Assembly (NCBI RefSeq): GCF_016908015.1
Contig: NZ_JAFBDB010000006.1
Coordinates: 62,001-126,000, forward strand
DNA from: Clostridium pascui
Lineage (GTDB): Bacteria; Bacillota; Clostridia; Clostridiales; Clostridiaceae
Direction of reading: 5' to 3'
DNA length: 64,000 bases
Of this stretch, positions 26,566-36,019 are shown piece by piece. The notes below the pieces were generated by a model. The model was not told the origin of the DNA, searched no databases, and saw nothing but the letters and a program-made list of their open reading frames with translations. The position numbers were made by a program, and so were the translations under genes. Within the stretch, counting starts at the first letter, position 1; each line of letters opens with the position of its first letter.

Positions 26566-28107
26566 GTGTGTGACAATTATCTTTTAGGGATTGATGCAGG
26601 CACTTCGAAAATAAAAGCAGTTATATTTAACTTCAAAGGGGAAGAAATTTTTGTAGAGGAAAAAAGCAATTCCATTATTACAAAACATAGAACTTGGACA
26701 GAACAAAACATGGACTTATTATGGCAAGATCTTTGCTTTATAATAAAGAAGCTTTTAAATAAAAACAGAATTAATCCTAAAAGCATTTTGGCAGTAGGAA
26801 TAACTGCACAGGGTGAAGGATGCTGGCTTATTGACAAAGAAGGAAATCCTGTGCGGGATGCAATATTATGGTCTGATGGAAGAGCTAGAAGCATTGTTGA
26901 AGATATAAAAAAAGACGAAGAGATGACACTTAAGATAAAAAAGATAACGGGATCTTATCCTTTTCCAGGAGCTACATCAATTATATTAAAGTGGCTGGCT
27001 ATAAATGAAAAGGAAACTTTAGACAAGGCCTATGGATGCATGTTTTGTAAGGATTGGTTAAGATACAAACTGACAGGAGACATGTGTCTTGAAACCACAG
27101 ATGCTTCAACATCATTATTAGATTTACAAACAGGAGAGATATCAGAAGATTTATTAAGACTGCTAGGTATTCACGACTATAGATTTCTTTTCAATCCCCT
27201 TTCTAATTGCTGCAAGCTTATAGGAAGAGTTACAAAGGAAGCTTCAGTTTTAACAGGGCTTGCAGAAGGAACTCCAGTATCAGCAGGTCTTATGGACATT
27301 GTAGCAGCGGCAACTGGTATGGCAGCGGTAGAAGAAGGAGACAGCTGCACTATTTTAGGCACAACTTGCTGCAATAGTGTGGTAAGAAAAAATCGTGAGT
27401 GCAGTACAGAAAACACTTCGGGATTTGAATGTCATGCTGTGGAAAACCTTTATTTAAATGTAATAGCTTCCATGGCTGGGACACCTAATTTAGAATGGGC
27501 AATAAATACATTTTTTCAAAGGGAAAGAGAAGAAGCTGAGAGTGAAGGAAAAGATGTATATAATATTTTAGAGGACTTAGTAAAAGACATAAAGGCAGGT
27601 TCAGGAGGAATAATTTATCATCCATATATAAGTACTGGAGGAGAAAGAGCTCCATTTTTCAATCCAAACGCAAGAGCGCAATTCTTTGGCATTTCATCTA
27701 ATGCAACTAAATACCATATTTTAAAAGCGGTGTATGAGGGAGTAGCCTTATCCATCAAAGATTGTCTTCAAGATGTTCAAAGTAAAGGAAAGATATATCT
27801 AGGAGGAGGAGGGGGAAAAAGTTATTACTGGGCACAGATAATAGCAGATTGTACAGGTAAGGAAGTAGTAATACAAGAAGGAAAGGAATATGCAGCAAAA
27901 GGAGCAGCGTTATGTGCTGGTGTTGCAGTAGGAGTTTATAAAAATATAAGGGAAGGGGCTTTAAAAACTCTCCGTATAAAAAGAACTTTTATGCCAGATG
28001 AAAAAAATAAAGTTACATATGACAAGGTTTATAAACTATACAAGGGATTAAGGGAAGCGGAGTCATATTACTGGAACTTAAGAAGTGAAATTTTTCATGG
28101 GAATTAA
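26566..28107 (+). CDS. FGGY-family carbohydrate kinase
   Basis: The 513-residue kinase has the N-terminal phosphate-binding GIDAGTSKIKAVIF (about residues 8-21), a substrate region with GITAQGEGCWLID and ILWSDGRA, and the C-terminal signature with GGGGGKSYYWAQIIADCTG and GAALCAGVAVG. The length is normal for xylulokinase/LsrK-type enzymes. It starts with GTG after GGGGGGAT. It phosphorylates a sugar or sugar-like substrate imported by the ABC transporter at the end of the operon, and its product is a plausible effector of SorC. Confidence 0.93.
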   Translation: MCDNYLLGIDAGTSKIKAVIFNFKGEEIFVEEKSNSIITKHRTWTEQNMDLLWQDLCFIIKKLLNKNRINPKSILAVGITAQGEGCWLIDKEGNPVRDAILWSDGRARSIVEDIKKDEEMTLKIKKITGSYPFPGATSIILKWLAINEKETLDKAYGCMFCKDWLRYKLTGDMCLETTDASTSLLDLQTGEISEDLLRLLGIHDYRFLFNPLSNCCKLIGRVTKEASVLTGLAEGTPVSAGLMDIVAAATGMAAVEEGDSCTILGTTCCNSVVRKNRECSTENTSGFECHAVENLYLNVIASMAGTPNLEWAINTFFQREREEAESEGKDVYNILEDLVKDIKAGSGGIIYHPYISTGGERAPFFNPNARAQFFGISSNATKYHILKAVYEGVALSIKDCLQDVQSKGKIYLGGGGGKSYYWAQIIADCTGKEVVIQEGKEYAAKGAALCAGVAVGVYKNIREGALKTLRIKRTFMPDEKNKVTYDKVYKLYKGLREAESYYWNLRSEIFHGN

Positions 28108-28127
28108 AGTTTTATGGAGGGATTAAA

Positions 28128-28781
28128 ATGGAAAATTATTTAAAGGAAAAAAATGAAGTCATACAGGCTGGCAAAGCTATGCTAAATGAAGGATATACCG
28201 TTGGAACCTGGGGAAATATAAGCGTTCGTTCTGATGATGGAAAATATATGATTATAACCCCAAGTGGAGTTGATTATGAAATCATAACCCCTGAGATAAT
28301 GTCAGTGGTTGATATGGAAGGAAATTTAGTCTCAGGTAAAACACCTTCAATTGAAACAGGACTTCATCTTGCCATATACAAAAACAGGCCTGAAATAAAT
28401 GCAATTATGCATTCGCATTCTATATATACCTGCGCAATAGCAGCAACAAGGGAAGAAGTGCCTCCAGTATTAGATGAATTGGCTCAAATAGTTGGTGGAG
28501 GAATAAAGGTTGCAGAATATGGACTCCCTGGTTCTAAGGAGCTTGCTGAAAATTGCGTAAAGGCCCTTGAAGATAGAATGGCAGTACTCCTTGCAAATCA
28601 TGGAGGAGTGTGTGTTGGACGAAATATTAAGGAGGCTTATAAGATAACAAAGGTTGTAGAAGTCTCTCTTCAATCCTATTGTTTAGCAAAAAGTATAGGA
28701 TGCCCAGTGGCACTTTCAAAAGAGCAGGTAGACTTTATGAGAAACTTCTTTTTAAACGCCTATGGAAAGCAAAATAAATAA
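28128..28781 (+). CDS. Class II aldolase/adducin family enzyme (AraD/FucA type)
   Basis: The 217-residue protein has TWGNISVR near residue 24 (phosphate-binding), the acidic SIETGLHLAIY near 75, the zinc-binding pair MHSHSIYT (about residues 92-96) and a third His in LANHGG (about 154). These are the ligands of fuculose-1-phosphate aldolase and ribulose-5-phosphate 4-epimerase. With the kinase upstream it probably cleaves a ketose-1- or -5-phosphate into dihydroxyacetone phosphate and an aldehyde. Confidence 0.93.
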   Translation: MENYLKEKNEVIQAGKAMLNEGYTVGTWGNISVRSDDGKYMIITPSGVDYEIITPEIMSVVDMEGNLVSGKTPSIETGLHLAIYKNRPEINAIMHSHSIYTCAIAATREEVPPVLDELAQIVGGGIKVAEYGLPGSKELAENCVKALEDRMAVLLANHGGVCVGRNIKEAYKITKVVEVSLQSYCLAKSIGCPVALSKEQVDFMRNFFLNAYGKQNK

Positions 28782-28798
28782 AGAGAGAAGGTTATATA

Positions 28799-29830
28799 AT
28801 GAAGGCTTTGGTTACTGCTGAAATAAATGAAGGTATAATAAGCGAGCTTAAGGACTATATGGAGCTTACCTTCGAAGGCTGGGGCAAGGAATTAAGAAAA
28901 CTTACAGAGGATGAGATGATTTATTTCCTTAAAGATAAGGAAGTTTTAATTACAAGCTATGATCCAATTACAAGAAAGGTTATAGAAGCATGCCCGAATT
29001 TAAAACTAATAGCCTGTACCCGTGCTAATCCTGTAAATATAGATATAGATTGTGCAAAAGAAAGAAATATACCTGTAATATATACACCGGGAAGAAATTC
29101 AGATTGTACAGCGGAATTTACAATAGCATTAATGCTAGGTATAGGAAGAAAAATACCTATGGCCTATAAGAGCTTAAAGGATGGAAGGTATTTATCAGAT
29201 AAAAAAGTAGAAAATGAAGCAAAAGAGGGACTAAAGGAGGATGTAACCTGGGCTCTTGGAGCAGGGACTCCCTATGTAGAGTTTAAAGGAACACAGCTTA
29301 AAGGACATACTCTAGGACTACTTGGATATGGAAGTATAGGCAGGAGAGTGGCAAGTATTGCAAAAGCCTTTGGAATGAAGATATATATATATGATCCTTT
29401 TATATCAGAAATAGAGTTAAATGATAATGCACAGACAAAGGTTTCCCTTGAAAAGTTACTTAAAGAATCGGATTTTATAAGTTGTCATTGTAAGGTTGAT
29501 GAAAGTACAAGGGGACTTATGGGTAAAGAAGCCTTTGATATGATGAAGAATACAGCTTATTTTATAAATACTTCAAGAGGGGCTATAGTGGATGAAGAAG
29601 CTTTGATAGAGGCCTTAAGAGGAAAGAAAATTGCAGGAGCAGCCATTGATGTATTTAGCGCAGAACCTTTATTTAAGAATCATCCTTTTGTGAAAGAGCT
29701 CAGCAATATAGTTATCACACCTCATCTTGCAGGAGCAACCTATGATGCCATAAATAATCATTCCATAATGATTGTTCAAGATATAAAAAGTTTCTTAAAG
29801 GGCGAGAGAATGCTGCATGAATATAAATAA
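28799..29830 (+). CDS. D-isomer-specific 2-hydroxyacid dehydrogenase
   Basis: The 343-residue protein has the NAD-binding motif LLGYGSIGRRVASIAKAFGM (about 177-196). The catalytic Arg is in NTSRGAIVDEEAL and the catalytic His in TPHLAGAT near residue 304. The fold is that of phosphoglycerate/D-lactate dehydrogenases. The first part (ALVTAEINEGIISEL) is the substrate domain. It interconverts a 2-keto acid and a D-2-hydroxy acid. Placed directly before a PLP C-S lyase-type enzyme that could release a 2-keto acid, it might reduce that product. Confidence 0.92.
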   Translation: MKALVTAEINEGIISELKDYMELTFEGWGKELRKLTEDEMIYFLKDKEVLITSYDPITRKVIEACPNLKLIACTRANPVNIDIDCAKERNIPVIYTPGRNSDCTAEFTIALMLGIGRKIPMAYKSLKDGRYLSDKKVENEAKEGLKEDVTWALGAGTPYVEFKGTQLKGHTLGLLGYGSIGRRVASIAKAFGMKIYIYDPFISEIELNDNAQTKVSLEKLLKESDFISCHCKVDESTRGLMGKEAFDMMKNTAYFINTSRGAIVDEEALIEALRGKKIAGAAIDVFSAEPLFKNHPFVKELSNIVITPHLAGATYDAINNHSIMIVQDIKSFLKGERMLHEYK

Positions 29831-29850
29831 GCAAATTAGGGGGATAGGAA

Positions 29851-31038
29851 ATGAACAAATTTGAAAAATGGGGACCATGTACAAAAGCAGTACACGTTGG
29901 TTCAGAACCTTGTCCAGCTACTGGAGCACTAGTGGCACCTATATACCAAACTTCTACCTATGCTTATGAAAGCACAGATGAAGCAGCGGAGGTATTTACG
30001 GGACAAAAATTTGGATATCTTTATGGAAGAGATCACAGCCCAACGGAATACCAGCTGGAAGAAAAGCTTGCAGCCTTAGAGGGAGGAGAAGCATGTAAGT
30101 TTTTTGCATCTGGAATGGCTGCTATTGCAAATGCACATATGGCATTATTAAAAGCAGGAGACCATGTAATATGCGGAGCTGTTGTATATGGAGGCACCTA
30201 TGGATTATTTGACAAGATGCTTAGACCCTTTGGAGTAGATGTAACTTATGTAGAAACCTCAGATATAGAAGCTTTAAGAAAAGCATTAAAGTCTAATACA
30301 AAGGTTGTTCATGTGGAAACTCCAGCAAATCCTACTCTGAGAATAACTGATATAGCAGAAGTTTCAAGGTTTTGTAAAGAAAATAACTTAAAGCTCATTG
30401 TAGATAACACATTTTGCACGCCCTATGTCCAAAGACCCTTAGAACTTGGAGCAGACATTGTAGTTTATAGTGCTACTAAGTACTTAAATGGCCATGGAGA
30501 CTGTATTGCAGGAGCCATAGTAGGATCAAAGGAATTTATAACAAAGGGACTTCATGAAGGAGTTACGAAGCTTGGAGCATTAATTTCTCCATTCACAGCT
30601 TTCCTTGTAAAAAGAGGAATGCAGACATTAACTCTTAGAATGGATAAACACTTATCAAATGCAATGAAGGTTGCAGAGTATCTTGAAAACCATCCTAAAG
30701 TTCAATGTGTAATATACCCAGGGCTTAAGTCTTTCCCTCAACATGAACTTGCCAAGAAACAAATGAGGGGCTTTGGAGCTATGATATCACTAGAAGTTAA
30801 AGGCGGACTTGAAAATGCTAGAGCCTTATGTAATAACCTTAAGATGATAAAAATAGCAGTAAGTCTTGGAGATGTAGGAACACTTATAGAGCATCCAGCT
30901 ACAATGACACACAAATCATTACCAGTGGAAGAAAGAAAGGCAAGTGGAATTACCGATGGATTAATAAGACTTTCAATAGGAATTGAAGACCCAGAAGACA
31001 TTATTAATGATTTAGAGCAGGCTTTTGAGAAAATTTGA
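29851..31038 (+). CDS. Cys/Met metabolism PLP enzyme (gamma-lyase/cystathionine gamma-synthase family)
   Basis: The 395-residue fold-type I PLP enzyme has YLYGRDHSPTEYQLEEKLAALEGGE near residue 52, VVYGGTYGLF near 111, the Asp that binds the pyridine N in LIVDNTFCTPY, and the PLP Lys in SATKYLNGHGD (about 210). The Cys of classical methionine gamma-lyases in the YGCT motif is Gly here, so simple methionine gamma-lyase activity is uncertain; cystathionine- or homoserine-ester-type chemistry is also possible. A gene of this family inside a sugar operon is unusual. The 75-base gap before the next gene shows no terminator. Confidence 0.92.
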   Translation: MNKFEKWGPCTKAVHVGSEPCPATGALVAPIYQTSTYAYESTDEAAEVFTGQKFGYLYGRDHSPTEYQLEEKLAALEGGEACKFFASGMAAIANAHMALLKAGDHVICGAVVYGGTYGLFDKMLRPFGVDVTYVETSDIEALRKALKSNTKVVHVETPANPTLRITDIAEVSRFCKENNLKLIVDNTFCTPYVQRPLELGADIVVYSATKYLNGHGDCIAGAIVGSKEFITKGLHEGVTKLGALISPFTAFLVKRGMQTLTLRMDKHLSNAMKVAEYLENHPKVQCVIYPGLKSFPQHELAKKQMRGFGAMISLEVKGGLENARALCNNLKMIKIAVSLGDVGTLIEHPATMTHKSLPVEERKASGITDGLIRLSIGIEDPEDIINDLEQAFEKI

Positions 31039-31113
31039 TGTAAATCCAATAACAGTTAAACATTTCTAGGATTCATTATATCGGAGAAATGAAGAGCGGG
31101 GAGGTTAATATTC

Positions 31114-32091
31114 ATGGGAAAACGTTTATATTCAGTAGGAGTATGGGCATTTGGTTCCTGCAGTGATAGGTTTTGTGAAGCTGGATATCATGAAGGCAGA
31201 ACTTTTAAAGAAAAGGTAGAATGTGCAAGTAAGGTAAAGGGACTTTCTGGTATAGAAATACACTATAATGGAGATTTTACAAAAGCAAATGCAGAAGAAA
31301 CTAGAAAGATAATACAAGATGCAGGACTTAGAGTATCAGCAATAAATTGTGAAACCTTTGGAAATAGAATTTTTGCTAAGGGAGCTTTAACTTCAACAGA
31401 TTCTAAGATAAGGCAAAGTGCCATAGACATTGTAAAAGCAGCGGGCGAAATGACAGAATATTTCGACGCGTCTCTTGTGAATTTATGGCCAGGAGCTGAT
31501 GGGTTTGATTACTCCTTCCAAATAGATTTTGTAAGAGAATATGAACTGTTAATGGATTCTATAAGACAAATTACAGAGGCTAATCCAAAGGTTAAGTGTT
31601 CTCTAGAATACAAATTAAGAGAGCCTAGAATGAGGTCAACTATCGGAACTGCTTGCAAGGCATTAGCAGTTACAAATGAAATTTCTAAAGAAAATTTAGG
31701 AGTTACTTTGGATTTTGGTCATTCTATTGCAGCAAAAGAAAGTCCAGCTGAAGCAGCAGCTTTCTTAAGTAGATATAATAAATTATTTCATGTTCATTTA
31801 AATGATAATACAAGAGATTGGGATGATGACTTAATTACGGCTTCTTATCATCTATGGGAAACATTAGAGTTTTTATATTATTTAAAGAAATGTAATTACA
31901 ATGGCTGGATAGGCTTTGACATGTCCCCTTGGAGAGAAGATCAAATAAAGGCTGTTGAACATTCTATAGAAATAGTAGAAAAGATGTTTGGATATGTAGA
32001 TGAGATAGATGATGAAGAATTAAGTGAAGCCCTTAAGGACACCAATGCTCTTAGAAGTCACAGACTTTTATGGGATAAATTATTTAAGTAA
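31114..32091 (+). CDS. Sugar phosphate isomerase/epimerase, xylose-isomerase-like TIM barrel
   Basis: The 325-residue protein of the AP-endonuclease-2/xylose isomerase-like TIM barrel class has metal ligands suggested by CSLEYKLREP (Glu), TLDFGHS (Asp, His), HVHLNDNTRDWDDD (His, Asp) and GWIGFDMSPW. Such proteins isomerise or epimerise sugars, keto-sugars or inositols. A GGGGAGG site precedes the ATG. In this operon it is expected to prepare the substrate for the kinase/aldolase pair. The exact substrate cannot be called. Confidence 0.88.
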   Translation: MGKRLYSVGVWAFGSCSDRFCEAGYHEGRTFKEKVECASKVKGLSGIEIHYNGDFTKANAEETRKIIQDAGLRVSAINCETFGNRIFAKGALTSTDSKIRQSAIDIVKAAGEMTEYFDASLVNLWPGADGFDYSFQIDFVREYELLMDSIRQITEANPKVKCSLEYKLREPRMRSTIGTACKALAVTNEISKENLGVTLDFGHSIAAKESPAEAAAFLSRYNKLFHVHLNDNTRDWDDDLITASYHLWETLEFLYYLKKCNYNGWIGFDMSPWREDQIKAVEHSIEIVEKMFGYVDEIDDEELSEALKDTNALRSHRLLWDKLFK

Positions 32092-32111
32092 AGGTGAAAG
32101 GGGGGAGAATT

Positions 32112-32894
32112 ATGTATTGTATGGACATGACTGGAAAGGTAGCAATTATTACAGGGGGAGCAAGGGGTATAGGCAGAGCAATTGTAGAAGCTTTTGTAGA
32201 ATGTGGAGCAAAGGTTGTTGTAGCTGATATAGACTTTGAAGAAGCATCAAAGCTTTGCAAGGAAATAGGGGAAGAAATAGCCCTGCCAATAGGCTTAAAT
32301 GTAACTAAAAAGGAAGAGGCTGAAGATATGGTGAAGAAGGCCGTAGAAAAGTTTAAACGGGTAGATATATTAGTTAATAATGCAGGAACTTCAACTATGG
32401 ATTATGTTGAAGACATCAAAGAGGAAGACTGGGATAAGATAATGGATATTAACGCAAAAGGGGTACTTTTATGTTCCCAGCCAGTGCTGAAGTTTATGAA
32501 AAAAGAGTCTATAAAGGGAAAGATAATTAATATAGCTTCTCAAGCAGGAAAAAATGGCTATAGATGTATGGGAAATTACTGTGCTTCAAAGCATGCAGTA
32601 ATGGGACTGACAAAAGTTATGGCAGTAGAAAATGCTAAGTACGGTATAAATATTAATGCAGTATGTCCAGGAATAATTGAAACAGATATGAAAAGAAGAG
32701 AAAGAGTTTGGGGCGGAGCTTTAAGAAAAATGGAGGCTAAAGACATAGAAAACGAGGATAATTCTCAAGTGCCGCTAGGAAGAACGGGGCAGCCTGAGGA
32801 TGTAGCAAATGTGGTAATGTTCTTAGCTTCTAAATATTCAGATTACATGACAGGTCAAGGAATAAATGTCACTGGTGGAATGACAATGAACTAA
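32112..32894 (+). CDS. Short-chain dehydrogenase/reductase
   Basis: The 260-residue classical SDR has the NAD-binding motif TGGARGIG near residue 13, NNAG near 90, catalytic Ser in NIASQAGKNG and the YxxxK pair in YCASKHAVMG. The C-terminal PGIIETDM and TGQGINVTGGMTMN are typical of sugar or 3-oxoacyl SDRs. The ATG at 32112 is preferred over the GTG at 32094 because the GGGGGGAG site lies between them. It probably oxidises or reduces the sugar or polyol substrate. Confidence 0.92.
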   Translation: MYCMDMTGKVAIITGGARGIGRAIVEAFVECGAKVVVADIDFEEASKLCKEIGEEIALPIGLNVTKKEEAEDMVKKAVEKFKRVDILVNNAGTSTMDYVEDIKEEDWDKIMDINAKGVLLCSQPVLKFMKKESIKGKIINIASQAGKNGYRCMGNYCASKHAVMGLTKVMAVENAKYGININAVCPGIIETDMKRRERVWGGALRKMEAKDIENEDNSQVPLGRTGQPEDVANVVMFLASKYSDYMTGQGINVTGGMTMN

Positions 32895-32972
32895 TAATAT
32901 TTTGAGAATGGAATAATTAAAACTAATTATCTTGCCTTTAAAATAATTATAAATTTATATGGGGGATGTAAA

Positions 32973-34142
32973 ATGAAAAAAAGCAAACTCAGAAATATTA
33001 TAAGTATGTCCTTAATTTTAGGTATGGCTTTGATATCTTTATCAGGCTGCGGATCAAGTAAAAGTGATAAGGCTGAAACCATAAAAGTAGGATATATTGG
33101 AGCACTTTCAGGGGATACAGCTGTTTGGGGTCAAGCTGGATTAAATGGTATGAAACTTACTGCAAAGAAAATTAATGCTGAAGGCGGAATACTTGGTAAG
33201 CAAGTTGAAATAGTATCTCTTGATGGACGTGGGCAGCCAGTTGACTCAGTTAATGCTTTTAATAAATTAGCAGATCAAAAAGATGTTATTGCAGTTGTTG
33301 GAACAAACTTCTCAAGCTGTAATATTGCAATGGCGCCTATTGCAGATTCAAAGAAGATTCCTTTAATTGCAACAGCAGCGTCAAATTTAAGGGTTACTGT
33401 TGATGAGCAAGGGAATTTACATCCATACTCATTTAGAATAGGATTTATTGATCCTTTCCAAGGAGAGGTTCTTGCAAACTTTGCATCAAAAGAGTTAAAA
33501 GCTAAAACTGCTGCAGTTATGACTGACGTTGGCTCGGATTACTCCACAGGACTTACATCATACTTCATTGAAAGCTTCCAAAAGAGCGGCGGAACTATAG
33601 TAGAAAAAGCAACAGGACACTCAGGAGATAATGATTTCCGTGCGCAGCTAAGTAAAATTGCTCAAAAGAATCCAGACGTTGTTTTAGTTCCATGGATTTA
33701 TAAAGATGTTGCTTTAATTGTTAATCAAGCAAGAGAGCTTGGAATAAAATCAGTATTTCTTGGTGGAGATGGCTGGGACTCAAAGGAAATCTTAACTATG
33801 GCTGGTCCAGCACTTGAAGGCTGCTATTATACATCACAGCCATCCTTTGCAAGACCTATTACAAAACCATATCATGATGAATATGTGAAAGAATTTAATA
33901 ATTTAGTTCCTGAAACAGAGGCGCTTTTTGCACATGACGGACTTTATTGGATAAAAGATGCATTAGTAAGAGCAGGAAAAGTTGATAGAACAGCATTAAG
34001 AGATCAATTAGAAAAGACTGAAAAGTTTGATGGACTTCTTGGAAGCATGAGCATTGACCCAAAAACTCATAATCCATCTAAACCATGCAGTATTTATCAA
34101 GTTAAAAATTCTAAATTTGAATATGTTGGAGATTTTAAGTAA
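32973..34142 (+). CDS. LivK-type ABC transporter substrate-binding lipoprotein
   Basis: The 389-residue lipoprotein has the signal peptide and lipobox LSGC (Cys about 26). The mature part has IKVGYIGALSGDTAVWGQAGLNG and the Leu/Ile/Val-binding fold pattern (type I, ANF-receptor-like), with GGDGWDS in the second lobe. Relatives bind branched-chain amino acids, but the family also takes other amino acids, amides and urea. Because it is co-encoded with sugar enzymes, the ligand may be a sugar-amino-acid or sulfur-containing compound. It is separated from the permease gene by a large hairpin. Confidence 0.92.
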   Translation: MKKSKLRNIISMSLILGMALISLSGCGSSKSDKAETIKVGYIGALSGDTAVWGQAGLNGMKLTAKKINAEGGILGKQVEIVSLDGRGQPVDSVNAFNKLADQKDVIAVVGTNFSSCNIAMAPIADSKKIPLIATAASNLRVTVDEQGNLHPYSFRIGFIDPFQGEVLANFASKELKAKTAAVMTDVGSDYSTGLTSYFIESFQKSGGTIVEKATGHSGDNDFRAQLSKIAQKNPDVVLVPWIYKDVALIVNQARELGIKSVFLGGDGWDSKEILTMAGPALEGCYYTSQPSFARPITKPYHDEYVKEFNNLVPETEALFAHDGLYWIKDALVRAGKVDRTALRDQLEKTEKFDGLLGSMSIDPKTHNPSKPCSIYQVKNSKFEYVGDFK

Positions 34143-34162
34143 GTTTAATTTGTTTTAGGAAA

Positions 34163-34224
34163 GTGGGACTGTCTCAAAAGGAACTATTCATAATATGTAC
34201 TTAAACATTGCGAGATAGTCCCGC
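34163..34224 (+). other. Intercistronic hairpin between binding protein and permeases
   Basis: GTGGGACTGTCTC pairs with GAGATAGTCCCGC (wobble pairs at two positions) around a 36-base loop, without a T tail. It lies between the binding-protein gene and the permease gene, where such structures commonly protect the upstream mRNA so that the binding protein is made in excess. Confidence 0.7.
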
Positions 34225-34250
34225 CAAATTATAAAGGAGGAGGGGCGTAG

Positions 34251-35123
34251 ATGTTACTTCAGCAGATTATAAATGGCATTTCAATTGGTGGAATTTATGC
34301 ACTGCTTGCTACAGGTTATGCACTTATATATAGTTTACTTGGATTTTCTAACTGGGCCCATGGCGATGTTGCCATGCTAGGTGCTTATATGGGACTTTTA
34401 AGTGTTACCACAGGTAATATGCCATTCTGGCTTTCTGCTATCATTGCAGTAATGGGTGCAGGGATAATTAGCATATTAAATGAAAGAATTGCATATAGGC
34501 GCATTAGAAATAATAATTCACCTACAATGTTTTTAATGATAGCAGCTATGGGACTATCAATAACCTTTCAAAATGCAGTGATGTTATTAATTGGACCAAA
34601 ATTTAAGACATTTCCTCCAGTGTTTCCTGTAAAGGCATTGTCCTTAGGAAACGTAAAAATAGGAGTTCTTGATATATTTTCACTTATTATTGTACTTACA
34701 GCATTAATTTTACTCTCGTTTTTAATTAATAAAACTAAATTTGGCCTTGCAGTTAGGGCGGTATCTTCAAATATGAGAACAGCTTCAATCCTTGGAGTAA
34801 ACGTTGATAAATATATAATGCTTGTATTCTTTCTTTCTGGAGCACTTGCAGGAGCAGCTGGGATGCTCCTTGGAATGAAATACACTGTATATCCCCTTAT
34901 GGGAAATACCTCGCTAAAGGCATTTATAGCATCAGTACTTGGAGGTCTTGGCAGTGTTCCAGGAGCGATAATTGGTGCTTTTATTATTGGACTAATGGAG
35001 ACTTTTGTATCTGCTTATATTAACACAACACTTAGGGATTTATTTGTTTTTGGACTTCTTGTATTAATTCTTCTTGTTAAACCTACTGGTCTTTTGGGTA
35101 AAGAAGTGGAAGATAAAGCTTAA
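34251..35123 (+). CDS. LivH-type ABC transporter permease
   Basis: The 290-residue membrane protein with about eight helices opens with QQIINGISIGGIYALLATGYALIY, the LivH family N-terminus, and has NMRTASILGVNVDK (the ATPase contact loop) and LGGLGSVPGAIIGAF near the C-terminus. AAAGGAGGAGG precedes the ATG. It is one of the two membrane subunits of the operon's importer. Confidence 0.94.
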   Translation: MLLQQIINGISIGGIYALLATGYALIYSLLGFSNWAHGDVAMLGAYMGLLSVTTGNMPFWLSAIIAVMGAGIISILNERIAYRRIRNNNSPTMFLMIAAMGLSITFQNAVMLLIGPKFKTFPPVFPVKALSLGNVKIGVLDIFSLIIVLTALILLSFLINKTKFGLAVRAVSSNMRTASILGVNVDKYIMLVFFLSGALAGAAGMLLGMKYTVYPLMGNTSLKAFIASVLGGLGSVPGAIIGAFIIGLMETFVSAYINTTLRDLFVFGLLVLILLVKPTGLLGKEVEDKA

Positions 35124-35140
35124 AGAAAGTTGGTGAAAAA

Positions 35141-36019
35141 ATGTCAGGATATGTTGGAGGAATAATTATACTTGTAGGTATTAACATAATAGCTGTTCTT
35201 GGAATATCAATACTCACAGGCTTTACAAGATTGTTTTCCTTTGGTAATGCAGGCTTTATGTCAATAGGAGCATACACTTCTGCGATTTTAACAACTAAGT
35301 TCCATGTTCCATTTGTTATGGCAGTGATATTAGGTGCTTCTATGGCTTCTATTTTAAGTTATGGACTTGGAAAACTTACATTAAATCTTAAGGGAGACTA
35401 TTTTTTAATTACAACCCTTGGTTTTGGAGAATGTACAAGAGTATTTATGGAGTATATGGATAGGTATACAGGGGGAGCAAGGGGATTTGCAGGTATTAAG
35501 CAAAGTACTTCTATAACAGTTGTCATAGTTTCTGTTATACTTGCATCCTTTTTAGCTTGGAATTTCACTCATTCAAAGTATGGAAGAAACTTAGTTGCAG
35601 TTAGAGAACAGGAGGTAGCTGCAGCTGCGTCTGGTGTTGATGTGGTAAAGGCAAAGCAAATGTCATTTACAATCAGCGCATTTCTTGCAGGATGGGCAGG
35701 GGCATTATTTGCTCATTACTATACCTTTATAACTCCTGCAATGTTTAATCTTGATAAATCATCAGAGCTCACCATAACTGTTGTTATTGGTGGTCTTGGA
35801 AGCTTAACAGGCTCAATTATATCCACAGTAATACTTACGGTGCTTCCAGAGGTTATGAGAGCTTTTGCAAGTTATAGAATGTTATTTTATGGACTGGCAG
35901 TTGTTCTTGTTATAACACTAAGACCAAGTGGACTTATGGGATATAGAGAATTCTCACTTTCAGGTATTAAAAGGCTTTTTACCAAAAAGCATACTGCAGA
36001 GGTGAATAAAAATGAGTGA
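35141..36019 (+). CDS. LivM-type ABC transporter permease
   Basis: The 292-residue membrane permease is the partner of Liv[20 protein letters not shown] near residue 30, the loop [21 protein letters not shown] and [15 protein letters not shown] are conserved LivM elements. It follows the LivH gene by 17 bases and overlaps the ATPase gene by 8 bases. Confidence 0.94.
   Translation: MSGYVGGIIILVGINIIAVLGISILTGFTRLFSFGNAGFMSIGAYTSAILTTKFHVPFVMAVILGASMASILSYGLGKLTLNLKGDYFLITTLGFGECTRVFMEYMDRYTGGARGFAGIKQSTSITVVIVSVILASFLAWNFTHSKYGRNLVAVREQEVAAAASGVDVVKAKQMSFTISAFLAGWAGALFAHYYTFITPAMFNLDKSSELTITVVIGGLGSLTGSIISTVILTVLPEVMRAFASYRMLFYGLAVVLVITLRPSGLMGYREFSLSGIKRLFTKKHTAEVNKNE

Noticed and set aside
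26566-28107. AI-2 (lsr) operon, suggested by SorC regulator plus FGGY kinase
   Set aside because: No LsrB/LsrACD-type transporter and no LsrF/LsrG; the importer is of the Liv class and other enzymes do not fit AI-2 breakdown.
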